From Sphingobacteriales bacterium (lineage in GTDB: Bacteria > Bacteroidota > Bacteroidia > Chitinophagales > JADIYW01), in contig CANHGL010000020.1 in NCBI GenBank assembly GCA_947460245.1, positions 1-34,334 of the forward strand: a stretch of 34,334 nucleotides of DNA, read 5' to 3'. Below the pieces are notes generated by a model. It was not told where the DNA came from. It did not search any database and saw nothing but the letters and a program-made list of their open reading frames with translations. This document shows, piece after piece, positions 17,058-25,476 of the stretch (within the stretch, counting starts at the first letter, position 1; every line of letters begins with the position of its first letter). A program made the translations under genes and the position numbers.

Positions 17058-18317
17058 TTAATACTCAAAACGTTTAAAAACTACCGAGGCATTATGCCCC
17101 CCAAATCCAAAGTTATTCGACATAACTGCATTAATATTTTTATCCTGAGCTTCTGTAAACGTAAAATTTAAATTATTATCGAATGCAGGATCATCCGTAA
17201 AATGATTTATGGTTGGAGGAACTTTATTCTTTAAGAGAGAAAGCACAGATGCTATAGCTTCAATCACACCCGCAGCACCAAGAAGATGACCAGTCATAGA
17301 TTTAGTAGAACTGATATTTAAATCATAGGCATGGTTGCCAAAAACTTGCTGAATAGCCTTTACCTCCGCAATATCGCCAAGCGGTGTAGAAGTACCATGC
17401 ACATTAATATAGTCAATGTGATCTGCTGTGATACCCGCATCTTCTAATGCCTCTTTCATAACTTGTATAACAGACGCTCCTTCCGGATGTGGTGCAGTGA
17501 TATGATATGCATCTGCATTCAATGCACCACCAGCTAATTCTGCGTATATTCTGGCATTCCTTTTCTGTGCGTGTTCCAGGCTTTCTATCACCATACAACC
17601 GGCACCCTCTCCCATTACGAAACCATCTCTATCCAGATCAAAGGGACGAGAGGCAGAAAGAGGATTATCATTTCGTTCTGAAAGCGCTTTCATTGCACCA
17701 AAAGCACCAATACCTACTTCTGTAACAGATGCCTCCGAACCACCCACCACAACAACATCAGCCTTACCAAGGCGGATATAATTAAGCGCATCTATCAATG
17801 CGCTGGTTGAACTGGCACAGGCTGCTACTATAGAAAAATTAATTCCTTTGAACCCATACTTTATAGAGATATTCCCACCGGCAAGATCCAGCAACATACG
17901 TGGAACAAAAAAGGGGCTAAAGTATCTTGGATTCCTACCATTTGAAAAGTATTGAAAAAGCTCATCTTCAAATGTCTTTACTCCTCCAAATCCTGAAGTA
18001 AATAAAACACCTACCCTATTCTTATTTAATTCTGGAAAATCAAGCAGAGCAGCATCTTTTATAGCCTCATCTGCACTCACCAAAGCGTACTGCCCAAAAG
18101 GATCTAATTTCTTTATCTCTTTCCTATCAAAAAAATCCTCCGGATGGAAATCCTTAATAGTGCAGGCAAACTTTGTACGAAATTGAGTAGTGTCAAAAGT
18201 AGAGATAGGGCTACAGCCATTTCTACCTTGCATCAGTCCATCTGAAAACAATGGCAAAGAATTTCCTATAGGTGTAACGGCGCCCATTCCAGTAACCACT
18301 ACCCGTTTCCATTCCAT
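17058..18317 (-). CDS. fabF: Beta-ketoacyl-ACP synthase II
   Basis: 419-aa condensing enzyme of type II fatty acid synthesis that extends acyl-ACP with malonyl-ACP. The Cys-His-His triad is visible: C167 in VAACASSTSALI, H307 in INVHGTSTPLGD and H344 in SSTKSMTGHLLGAAG, with the conserved K339. NNFGFGGHNASVVF closes the fold. The start VVVTGMGAVTPIGNS is typical and the length is normal. It lies downstream of acpP (about 78-nt gap holding a weak 7-bp AT stem at 18346-18365) and upstream of rnc. Confidence 0.96.
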   Translation of the reverse strand: MEWKRVVVTGMGAVTPIGNSLPLFSDGLMQGRNGCSPISTFDTTQFRTKFACTIKDFHPEDFFDRKEIKKLDPFGQYALVSADEAIKDAALLDFPELNKNRVGVLFTSGFGGVKTFEDELFQYFSNGRNPRYFSPFFVPRMLLDLAGGNISIKYGFKGINFSIVAACASSTSALIDALNYIRLGKADVVVVGGSEASVTEVGIGAFGAMKALSERNDNPLSASRPFDLDRDGFVMGEGAGCMVIESLEHAQKRNARIYAELAGGALNADAYHITAPHPEGASVIQVMKEALEDAGITADHIDYINVHGTSTPLGDIAEVKAIQQVFGNHAYDLNISSTKSMTGHLLGAAGVIEAIASVLSLLKNKVPPTINHFTDDPAFDNNLNFTFTEAQDKNINAVMSNNFGFGGHNASVVFKRFEY

Positions 18318-18396
18318 CTTAATACATTTTAGTGAAAGGTAAGCATTTAGAATTTATCTTCTAAATAGTATACATAGAGTTAAACTCCCGAAGGGA

Positions 18397-18630
18397 TTAA
18401 ACGTTTGCTTCGAGATAAGCAATCGCCTCACCCACCGTTTTGATCTTATCGGCTTGTTCGTCCGGAATGATGATATTGAATTCCTTTTCAAATTCCATGA
18501 TCAATTCAACTGTTTCCAAAGAATCAGCTTTCAGATCATTTTCGAAACTTGCCTCAAGGGTTACTTCGCTATCTTCTACACCCAACTTCTCTACGATTAT
18601 CTTTTTTACGCGCTCTGCTATAGTTGACAT
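18397..18630 (-). CDS. acpP: Acyl carrier protein
   Basis: 77-aa acidic carrier protein of fatty acid synthesis. The phosphopantetheine attachment serine is S37 in [14 protein letters not shown]. Start taken at the ATG at 18630 ([17 protein letters not shown]), the family standard; a TTG two codons upstream (18636) is in frame but unlikely. It is the first gene of acpP-fabF-rnc and has a good -7 box 28 bases upstream. Confidence 0.96.
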   Translation of the reverse strand: MSTIAERVKKIIVEKLGVEDSEVTLEASFENDLKADSLETVELIMEFEKEFNIIIPDEQADKIKTVGEAIAYLEANV

Positions 18631-18657
18631 GGTCAATGAATTTTAAAAATTGAAGTC

Positions 18658-18692
18658 CAAAATTAGAGTAATTTTTTATAATATCTATACAA
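18658..18692 (-). promoter_or_regulatory. Probable promoter of acpP-fabF-rnc
   Basis: On the minus strand TAATTTTG (18665 down to 18658) matches the Bacteroidota -7 box TAnnTTTG exactly. The nearest TTG upstream (18692-18690) is 24 bases away, slightly longer than the usual 19-23. Predicted leader before the ATG is about 20 nt. Confidence 0.5.
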
Positions 18693-18813
18693 TAAGGGTA
18701 TTTTAATTTACTACTAACCCAATCATTATCAGCAGATTGAAAAAACATCAGGTGAAATGTTGAAAAAGCTGTCCATTTTTTATACCATCCTTACCTAAAT
18801 TGCGAAGGATAAG

Positions 18814-19260
18814 ATGGCAAAACGAGAATTTATAGATGCAGCATTCGATTTTACAATCTGGGGAATCAATTCCGGTATAGAAGATTATCGTCTATGCCTT
18901 AACCTAAATCAATATATAGGCTGTAATTTTAAACGGATGAATGATATAGAATTCTATAGCCCTCAGATTAAAGGATATAAACATTTTAACTCCTTTAGAT
19001 ACAAGAATGAAACAGATTTCTATACTTTGGAATTAATTCAAAATAAGAATTCAGGAAATATCTTCATCCCAGAACTCAAAAACTTTGACTTCTTGTTTTT
19101 GTTTCAAGGGGAAGACGATTACTTTGAGAAAGAAGTCTTCATAGAAAAACTCCGAAAAATACCCGGAGTACAGTCTTTCATAGAATTAGACATAAACAGT
19201 CTTAAGTCAAAACACAACCTTTTAATCAGACACATCAATGATTCCAAAAAGAAAAACTAA
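18814..19260 (+). CDS. IPExxxVDY-family protein of unknown function
   Basis: 148-aa soluble protein of a Bacteroidota family named after a short motif; here it reads IPELKNFDF (85-93), with Phe in place of Val and Tyr. No signal peptide or membrane segment. In this phylum such genes are often found directly before pyruvate kinase, as here: its last 23 bases overlap the start of pyk in another frame, which suggests translational coupling. Function is unknown; a link to pyruvate kinase expression or activity is inference from the gene order. Confidence 0.8.
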   Translation: MAKREFIDAAFDFTIWGINSGIEDYRLCLNLNQYIGCNFKRMNDIEFYSPQIKGYKHFNSFRYKNETDFYTLELIQNKNSGNIFIPELKNFDFLFLFQGEDDYFEKEVFIEKLRKIPGVQSFIELDINSLKSKHNLLIRHINDSKKKN

Positions 19261-20665
19261 AATAGTAGCCACAATAGGACCTGCCTGCAGTAGTGAAGAA
19301 AAATTATCTGAATTGATACTCAGCGGGGTTAATGTATTTCGCATTAACTTTTCTCATGGAAGACACGAAGATCACCAACAGGTTATTGAACGAATAGTTA
19401 AACTCAATAAGGAGCATCAAACACATATTGGAATATTAGCTGATTTACAAGGGCCAAAACTGCGTACAGGATTGATGCAAAATAATGCCATTGAACTTGT
19501 AGAAGGCAAAACTATTAATGTTACCTGCGAAGAAGTTATCGGAACAGAAGAGCTGATCTCTGTTACTTATGAAAAGCTGGCAAAAGACCTAAAGCAAGGA
19601 GAATATATCCTTATAGATGACGGAAAGATTGAATTGCAGGTAGAAGAAATATTAAATGAAAAAATTATCCTCTGCAGAATCATATCTGGCGGTATCCTCT
19701 CTTCAAAGAAAGGATTTAATTTACCGAATACAAAAATAACGCTACCCAGCCTTACTGAGAAAGACCTTGCAGACCTTGATTTTATCATGACGCAACCTGT
19801 GAATTGGTTAGCATTATCATTTGTTCGTACTGCAAAAGATATTCATGAGCTAAGAGAAATCCTAATCAAAAATGAATCTGTACTAAAAATTGTAGCTAAA
19901 ATTGAAAAGCCAGAGGCTGTAAAAAATATTGATAGCATCATCAAAGCAACCGATGCCGTAATGATAGCGCGCGGAGATCTTGGTGTTGAAGTAGCCATGG
20001 AAGAAATGCCCATAATACAGAAAAAGATTGTCAAAAAATGTATCGAACACTCTAAACCTGTAATTATAGCTACTCAGGTGATGGAGTCTATGATAGAAAT
20101 GTCCAGACCATCCAGGGCAGAAATTACGGATGTAGCTAATGGCGTTTTTGATGGGGCAGATGCTATTATGCTGAGCGGGGAAACTTCTGTTGGAAAAAAT
20201 CCTGCTCGGGTAGTACAGACCATTGCCAAAATTATCCGACGAACTGAAGAAGAAGCTGAAATCTATCACAAGCATCTATTACCGGATAAAAATTCAAAAA
20301 CATTTCTATCTGATGCAATTTGTTTCAATGCCTGTAAAATTGCTGAAGATGTCGAAGCTAAAGCCATCAATGGCATGACTTACTCCGGATATACTGCATT
20401 TATGCTAGCCAGCAACAGACCAAAAGCAGAAATACACATCTTTACCAGTAATACAAACCTGCTCAATACACTGAGCTTGGTTTGGGGAGTAGATGTTTTC
20501 TTCTATGATAAATTTGTAAGTACCGATGAATCCATAGAAGACATCATGACTATATTAAAAGAAAAAGATTTTGTTGTTCCCGGAGATATCATTGTAAGTA
20601 CTGCCAGCATGCCTATTAGAGGACATGGAAGAACCAACATGGTAAAAATCAGTAATATCAGATAA
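19238..20665 (+). CDS. pyk: Pyruvate kinase
   Basis: 475-aa glycolytic enzyme that makes ATP and pyruvate from phosphoenolpyruvate and ADP. Motifs: TKIVATIGPACSS (7-19), FRINFSHGRHEDH (35-47), GILADLQGPKLRTG, VAKIEKPEAVKNID with the catalytic lysine, MIARGDLGVEVAMEEMPIIQ and ATQVMESMIEMSRPSRAEITDV. The C-terminal domain is present and of normal length. The ATG at 19238 gives the usual N-terminus, so the 23-nt overlap with the upstream gene is real. No strong terminator follows; GATAAAAT-A-ATTTTATC at 20661-20677 is only a weak AT palindrome. Confidence 0.97.
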   Translation: MIPKRKTKIVATIGPACSSEEKLSELILSGVNVFRINFSHGRHEDHQQVIERIVKLNKEHQTHIGILADLQGPKLRTGLMQNNAIELVEGKTINVTCEEVIGTEELISVTYEKLAKDLKQGEYILIDDGKIELQVEEILNEKIILCRIISGGILSSKKGFNLPNTKITLPSLTEKDLADLDFIMTQPVNWLALSFVRTAKDIHELREILIKNESVLKIVAKIEKPEAVKNIDSIIKATDAVMIARGDLGVEVAMEEMPIIQKKIVKKCIEHSKPVIIATQVMESMIEMSRPSRAEITDVANGVFDGADAIMLSGETSVGKNPARVVQTIAKIIRRTEEEAEIYHKHLLPDKNSKTFLSDAICFNACKIAEDVEAKAINGMTYSGYTAFMLASNRPKAEIHIFTSNTNLLNTLSLVWGVDVFFYDKFVSTDESIEDIMTILKEKDFVVPGDIIVSTASMPIRGHGRTNMVKISNIR

Positions 20666-20779
20666 AATAATTTTATCCTAAGTATTAAACTAATTAAACT
20701 TTCTTAAGTCTAATTTAAATTGCATTGAAATCTGACAAGTCTTATTACTTTTAGAATTAATTATTTCGCAAATATTTTT

Positions 20780-21478
20780 ATGAGATTTACTATTTCTATC
20801 TTTTTGATAATTCTCATTAGCTATGTTCAAACATCGTTTGCCCAGAAATACTCGCCAATACTAATCACTTTTAGCCCCATAATTGAAGAAGAGCAACTTG
20901 TACTTCACAAGCGCTACGTACTAAAAGATAATGATACACTAAGCATTGAAAATCTCAGGTTTTACATTTCCGGAATTCAGCTATTCAATAATAATAATTT
21001 GGTTTGGAAAGAGAAAAACAGCTTCCATTTAATTGACCAGGAAGACACTAACTCCAAAATAATAAGCCTGACTGTTAATAAGAATATCCTCTACAATAAA
21101 GTAAGCTTTAACCTTGGTATTGATAGCCTAACTAATGTTTCCGGTGCTTATGGTGGCGACTTAGACCCTACCAAAGGAATGTACTGGACCTGGCAAAGTG
21201 GCTATATAAATTTAAAGATGGAAGGAATTAGCAGTTTGTGCGGCACTAATAATCATGAGTTTCAGCTACACCTTGGTGGATATCAGGCACCCTACAATAG
21301 CTTACAATACATAACCCTTAGCATCGACAACCCAAAAAAAATAAACATCCTCTTAGATATGTCTGAGGTGATGAAATCTATCCATTTAAAAAAAGAACAC
21401 CATATCATGTCACCGAGTGATAGTGCTGTAAAACACTCTAATACGATTGCAAACTGTTTTAAAATTGCATCGCCATGA
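20780..21478 (+). CDS. MbnP-family exported copper-binding protein
   Basis: 232-aa exported protein with signal peptide (ISIFLIILISYVQTSFA, cleavage before QKYSP). The family core is clear: LRFYISGIQLF (59-69), FNLGIDSLTNVSGAYGGDLD (110-129), GMYWTWQSGYINLKMEG (133-149) and FQLHLGG (161-167). Cysteines C154 and C227 could form a disulfide. In methanotrophs the partner di-heme enzyme MbnH oxidises a tryptophan of MbnP to kynurenine, which creates a copper site; W136 and W138 are the obvious conserved-looking tryptophans here, although which one is modified is not known from sequence. The stop overlaps the MbnH-like start (ATGA). Confidence 0.85.
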   Translation: MRFTISIFLIILISYVQTSFAQKYSPILITFSPIIEEEQLVLHKRYVLKDNDTLSIENLRFYISGIQLFNNNNLVWKEKNSFHLIDQEDTNSKIISLTVNKNILYNKVSFNLGIDSLTNVSGAYGGDLDPTKGMYWTWQSGYINLKMEGISSLCGTNNHEFQLHLGGYQAPYNSLQYITLSIDNPKKINILLDMSEVMKSIHLKKEHHIMSPSDSAVKHSNTIANCFKIASP

Positions 21479-22494
21479 AAAAACTATATGTTATTGGTCT
21501 GCTTTTTTTATTGATGAGTTTCACAGCCAGGAAGCAACTCTTTCTAACTCCTAAAAACTGGCCAGATCCATGGTATAATTTTTCCAAAAACAAGTTATCG
21601 AGGGATAAAATTGCCTTAGGAAGGGCCTTGTTTTACGATCCCATTCTTTCAAAGAACAATACTATATCTTGTGCTAGCTGCCACTCTCAGTTCTCAGCAT
21701 TTACACATGTTGACCATGCCCTTAGCCATGGGATAAGAGATAGCATAGGCATCCGGAATGCTCCGGCGTTAATGAATTTAGCGTGGCAAAAAGAATTTAT
21801 GAGAGATGGTGCCATTAATCATTTGGATATGCAAGCATTGGCACCCATATCCAATGCGGCTGAAATGGGTAGTTCGATAGATAGCGTTGTATATAAACTA
21901 CAAAATACAAAACGCTATCCATCACTCTATTTCAAAGCATTTAGAGATAGTAGCATCACCGGCGAAAAGACCCTGAAAGCCATTGCCCAATTCATGCTCA
22001 CTTTGGTATCTGCAAACTCCAAATATGATAAGGTTTTGCGCAAAGAGGCAAAGTTTACTGAACAGGAGTTAAATGGATATACACTATTTCAAAAAAACTG
22101 TTCTTCCTGCCATCAGGAGCCGCTATTTACTAATGGGAAATTTGCTAATATCGGTCTACCCATAGATAGCATGCTAAAGGACTATGGCAGAATGGGAATT
22201 ACTAAAAATCCAGAAGATTCATTAAAATTCAAGGTGCCTACATTACGAAATATAGAATTTTCGTACCCCTATATGCACGATGGACGATTCAAAAAGCTAT
22301 CAGAAGTACTTAATCATTACACTAAAAGCATTATAATAAGCAAATCAGTAGCTCCAGAATTAATTAATCCCTTAATTTTAACATCTAGGGAAAAAGTGGA
22401 CTTGACTGCTTTTTTATTAACCTTAACAGATAAGGAATTTCTTTTTAATCGGGAATTCTCTTATCCAAAAGAACTTCTATTAAATATTAAATAG
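21475..22494 (+). CDS. MbnH/cytochrome c peroxidase-family di-heme protein
   Basis: 339-aa exported di-heme c-type cytochrome of the CCP/MauG superfamily. The N-terminus is an export signal (KKLYVIGLLFLLMSFTA). Two CxxCH heme sites: CASCH at 66-70 and CSSCH at 209-213. Other family features are IALGRALFYDPILS (46-59), GIRNAPALMNLAWQ (92-105), FKVPTLRNIEFSYPYMHDGR (252-271) and SEVLNHY. Translational coupling with the preceding MbnP-type gene (4-nt overlap) makes MbnH, which activates MbnP through bis-Fe(IV) chemistry, more likely than a plain H2O2-scavenging peroxidase. Discriminating between the two needs the distal heme ligand to be assigned by alignment. Confidence 0.85.
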   Translation: MKKLYVIGLLFLLMSFTARKQLFLTPKNWPDPWYNFSKNKLSRDKIALGRALFYDPILSKNNTISCASCHSQFSAFTHVDHALSHGIRDSIGIRNAPALMNLAWQKEFMRDGAINHLDMQALAPISNAAEMGSSIDSVVYKLQNTKRYPSLYFKAFRDSSITGEKTLKAIAQFMLTLVSANSKYDKVLRKEAKFTEQELNGYTLFQKNCSSCHQEPLFTNGKFANIGLPIDSMLKDYGRMGITKNPEDSLKFKVPTLRNIEFSYPYMHDGRFKKLSEVLNHYTKSIIISKSVAPELINPLILTSREKVDLTAFLLTLTDKEFLFNREFSYPKELLLNIK

Positions 22495-22569
22495 ATAGTA
22501 TCGGAATATTTATCTGAAATTATCGTCTAAAAAGGAAATTATTATCTATAACTAACTATATATATTCTG

Positions 22570-23934
22570 ATGAAAAAAACTATTCTCGCTATTCTGGTAT
22601 CCATCTCGACTATCACTCAGGCACAAACTAATCCTGTAATTATATCCTGGCTACAAAACAATACCACCACAGGCAAGCATTATGTTTCAGGAAACTATAC
22701 CCCTATCGTAGATGCGGTTTTGGCAAATGTGCAAAAGGTTCAATACTCTGGTAGTTTTGTATATATCAGCACACGTGGAATTCCTACCTATATTACCGGA
22801 CCTTTTTTAGGTGGAAATACATCATTAGCCTCAGATCAGAATGCGATCTTCAAACTTCCATTGAATCCAACAAAAAATACTGGCACTCCAACCAATACAA
22901 CCGGTGGAAATATTGGCCTTTTTATCAATGGCGTTGCTTTATTTGATTACCGTGATGGCGTTTCCTGGAAGAACTCTTCTAATTCTATATGCGGCGGACC
23001 TATACAACCGCCCTGCACTGGTGATGGCGTTTGGAACAGAGATGCGATAGTAGCGGAACGAGACGGTTTTGATTGTTCTAAGGCTCATCCAGCTAATGGC
23101 AATTATCACCATCACCAAAACCCAAGTGCCTTTAGATTAGACTTAAATGTCATTTCTACTATCTGTAATTTATATCCATCCGATGGGCTCTACGTTATAG
23201 ACAGCACCAAGCACTCACCGCTTATCGGATTTGCTTACGATGGATTTCCTATTTATGGCGCTTATGGATATAAAAATGCAGATGGGACAGGCGGAATTGT
23301 AAGAATAAAATCCAGTTATAAATTAAGATCTATCAGCACCAGAACTACATATGCTAATGGAACTACGGTTACCACAGGACCAGCCGTTAGCGGCACCTAT
23401 CCGCTGGGTTATTTCAGAGAGGATTACGAATATATCACCACATCACTATCTACACCAGATTATTTAGATGAACACAATGGCAGAATCTGCATAACTCCAG
23501 AATATCCTCAGGGAACTTATGCATATTTTTGTACAGTAGATGCGAAATGGAATTCAGCATATCCGTACGCTGTAGGACCTACCTTCTATGGGGTAAAAAG
23601 TGCAACCAAGGTGGCGTCTATCACAGAATCTGTTACCACTTACACCCCTAGCGTTACTGCGCTCTTCCAAAGCAATATCGGAGACATGAAGATATCTACT
23701 TATCCAAATCCTGCCAGCGATTTTATAGCGCTGCAGATTGGAGAATTCTCACATCAGAATATCTATGTTACCTTGTTTGATATCAATGGAAAAAAGTTAG
23801 CAGAAACCATTATCTATCAGGGCAGTACAATGTGTTATTTTGATACCAGAACACTCTATGATGGTGAATACTTATTATCTATAACAGATAACCAATCAAG
23901 TACAACCAAAAAAGTAATTATACAAAAAGACTAA
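22570..23934 (+). CDS. Secreted YHYH-domain protein with T9SS type A sorting domain
   Basis: 454-aa exported protein. Signal peptide at 1-19 (ILAILVSISTITQAQ). The central part (about 150-340) is a YHYH domain: AHPANGNYHHHQNPSAF (172-188), where the name-giving motif reads YHHH, SPLIGFAYDGFPIYGAYGY (216-234), LDEHNGRICITPEYPQGTYA and YFCTVDAKW. Cys141, 149, 169, 199, 307 and 321 could form disulfides outside the cytoplasm. The C-terminus (about 374-454) is a type A T9SS sorting domain: STYPNPASDFIALQ, VTLFDINGKKL, YDGEYLLSI and a terminal KKVIIQKD. It is therefore probably displayed on or released from the cell surface. YHYH function is not established; the histidine-rich motif and the copper-related neighbours suggest metal binding, which is inference. 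Confidence 0.85.
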   Translation: MKKTILAILVSISTITQAQTNPVIISWLQNNTTTGKHYVSGNYTPIVDAVLANVQKVQYSGSFVYISTRGIPTYITGPFLGGNTSLASDQNAIFKLPLNPTKNTGTPTNTTGGNIGLFINGVALFDYRDGVSWKNSSNSICGGPIQPPCTGDGVWNRDAIVAERDGFDCSKAHPANGNYHHHQNPSAFRLDLNVISTICNLYPSDGLYVIDSTKHSPLIGFAYDGFPIYGAYGYKNADGTGGIVRIKSSYKLRSISTRTTYANGTTVTTGPAVSGTYPLGYFREDYEYITTSLSTPDYLDEHNGRICITPEYPQGTYAYFCTVDAKWNSAYPYAVGPTFYGVKSATKVASITESVTTYTPSVTALFQSNIGDMKISTYPNPASDFIALQIGEFSHQNIYVTLFDINGKKLAETIIYQGSTMCYFDTRTLYDGEYLLSITDNQSSTTKKVIIQKD

Positions 23935-23982
23935 AATTATTAATAGCTTTTAGTTTATTAAAATAACCTATAGTATAAATAA

Positions 23983-24594
23983 ATGCGTGTGAATACCATT
24001 ATAAATTTAGCATTATTACTACTCTTCTGTAGTTTCAACGGAAATAACAATCCACCAGTTTCTGTAATTGGAAATACTATAAGTGATTTTTCTTTAGCAA
24101 ACACTAACGGGCAATTTACATCCTTGAGTGACTATAAAAAAGCAAAGGGATTCATTATAGTTTTTACCTGCAATCACTGTCCTTTTGCAAAACTATATCC
24201 GAAGCGACTTATTGCATTAAGCAACTCCTACCAACCCTTAGGAATCCCGCTTATTGCTATCAATTCCATGGATACCATATCCTATGAGGAAGAAACACCT
24301 TATGAAATGCTAAGAAAGGCAAAAGTTGAAAAATTTAATTTTGCATACCTTTCAGATGCTTCTCAAAAAGTTGGAAAAGCATTTGGTGCAATTCGGACAC
24401 CTCAGGTTTTTGTACTTTGGAAAGAAAATAACAAATGGGTAATAAAATACAGCGGAGCAATAGATGACAATGGTCAACACCCTGAAAAAGCCACGCCGTT
24501 CGTCAGAAATGCAGTGGAAGAACTATTACGCAACAAAGCCGTCTCTACACCAGAAACCCCTTCAATTGGATGCAGAATAGCCTATTCCTATTAA
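23983..24594 (+). CDS. Exported peroxiredoxin/thioredoxin-like protein (PRX-like)
   Basis: 203-aa thioredoxin-fold protein. After an N-terminal hydrophobic export signal (TIINLALLLLFCSF) comes SDFSLANTNGQFTSLSDY (34-51) and the active-site motif FTCNHCPFAKLYPKRL (61-76) with C63 and C66, followed by IPLIAINSMD, YLSDASQKVGKAFGAIRTPQ and VFVLW. The TCNHCP form and the IGCRI ending are typical of the redoxin subgroup often called PRX-like 1. C16 in LLFC is not a good lipobox, so lipoprotein status is unlikely. It follows the YHYH gene by 48 nt and may serve thiol redox or maturation of the exported metal proteins beside it. Confidence 0.85.
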   Translation: MRVNTIINLALLLLFCSFNGNNNPPVSVIGNTISDFSLANTNGQFTSLSDYKKAKGFIIVFTCNHCPFAKLYPKRLIALSNSYQPLGIPLIAINSMDTISYEEETPYEMLRKAKVEKFNFAYLSDASQKVGKAFGAIRTPQVFVLWKENNKWVIKYSGAIDDNGQHPEKATPFVRNAVEELLRNKAVSTPETPSIGCRIAYSY

Positions 24595-24613
24595 ATATAT
24601 TTTATATTTAATA
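24589..24613. repeat. Perfect A/T-only hairpin overlapping a stop codon
   Basis: TATTAAATATA (24589-24599) and TATATTTAATA (24603-24613) are exact reverse complements around a 3-base TTT loop, an 11-bp stem of A/T pairs only. It includes the TAA stop of the PRX-like gene. It could end or protect the transcript, but lacks the G/C stem and T-run of a normal terminator. Confidence 0.5.
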
Positions 24614-24692
24614 TACGTAAGTCATTAAATCAAAACTTACTAATCAAAAAAGGTAAGCCACGAATATTTTAGTCAATTATTCACAAAAGTAG

Positions 24693-24700
24693 TACATTTG
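24693..24700 (+). promoter_or_regulatory. Probable -7 box for the desaturase gene
   Basis: TACATTTG matches TAnnTTTG exactly and lies 16 bases before the ATG at 24717. No TTG is found about 19 bases upstream, so only the -7 element is claimed. It suggests that the desaturase is transcribed apart from the exported-protein cluster. Confidence 0.45.
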
Positions 24701-24716
24701 AGAAACTGCAATTTCA

Positions 24717-25466
24717 ATGATTTACATCTTAATGATTTTTATTTTCCACTGGTTTGTTTCTGTTTTCTTCCAAACCGCTTTTTTACATCGTTATGCATCT
24801 CACAAGATGTTTACTACCGGTAAGCTAAGAGAAAAAATATTTCACTTCATGACCTGGCTGTCTCAAGGTCCATCGTACCTTGTTCCAAGGGCATATGCAG
24901 TTATGCATCGTATGCATCATGAATTTAGTGATACTGATAAGGATCCACACTCCCCACATTTCTTCAAAGATGTAATTAGCATGATGGTAAAGACCAAAGA
25001 AATTTATGCAGGATTTGCCAATGATAAAATTTCAGTAGCCTCTAAATATTATCACGATTTACCTGTATGGAAAACATTTGAATCTTTTGCAGATCATTTT
25101 CTAACGCGTGTTGGATGGGCAATAATATACATTGCAATATATCTTCTGTTAATAATAAAGCTTGATCTTTCTTATTTCTGGCTATTACTACTCCCTATTC
25201 ATTTTTTAATGGGCCCTATTCACGGCGCAATAGTTAACTGGTGCGGTCATAAATATGGCTATAGAAATTTTAAGAGTACTGATGAATCCAGAAATACAGA
25301 ACCTTTCGGAATTCTTCTAATGGGTGAATTATTCCAGAATAATCACCATAAATTTCCGGCATCTGCTAATTTTGCAAAAAAATGGTTTGAATTTGATCCA
25401 ACTTATTCTATTCTTGTAGTGCTGCACTACGTTGGGATTATAAAACTAATCAAGACTAAAAATTAG
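24717..25466 (+). CDS. Membrane fatty-acid desaturase (acyl-CoA/acyl-lipid type)
   Basis: 249-aa integral membrane di-iron desaturase that introduces a double bond into fatty acyl chains. Three histidine boxes are present: HRYASH (24-29), HRMHH (64-68) and NNHHK (near 222), with further histidines in DPHSPH (76-81) and WCGHKYGYRN. Hydrophobic segments at about 2-20, 45-60, 130-150 and 155-175 give the usual four-helix layout. It is near the short end of the family. Delta-9 activity is the commonest among relatives but cannot be fixed by eye. It is convergent with rlmB (10-nt gap). Confidence 0.88.
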   Translation: MIYILMIFIFHWFVSVFFQTAFLHRYASHKMFTTGKLREKIFHFMTWLSQGPSYLVPRAYAVMHRMHHEFSDTDKDPHSPHFFKDVISMMVKTKEIYAGFANDKISVASKYYHDLPVWKTFESFADHFLTRVGWAIIYIAIYLLLIIKLDLSYFWLLLLPIHFLMGPIHGAIVNWCGHKYGYRNFKSTDESRNTEPFGILLMGELFQNNHHKFPASANFAKKWFEFDPTYSILVVLHYVGIIKLIKTKN

Positions 25467-25476
25467 AAGAAAAATA

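Noticed and set aside
19883-20275. 130-codon open frame antisense to pyruvate kinase
   Set aside because: Mirror of a highly conserved coding region, with an unnatural Phe/Tyr/Ser-rich composition.
20661-20677. Palindrome GATAAAAT-A-ATTTTATC after pyruvate kinase as an operator or terminator
   Set aside because: All A/T apart from its ends, with no room for a proper loop and no T-run; likely by chance in AT-rich DNA.
20666-20779. Possible methanobactin precursor peptide upstream of the MbnP-type gene
   Set aside because: No start codon with a reading frame of useful length or a Cys-containing core peptide is present in this gap.
23983-24036. Lipoprotein signal in the PRX-like protein (Cys16)
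   Set aside because: The residues before the cysteine are LLF, whereas a lipobox needs a small residue (Gly, Ala or Ser) at -1.
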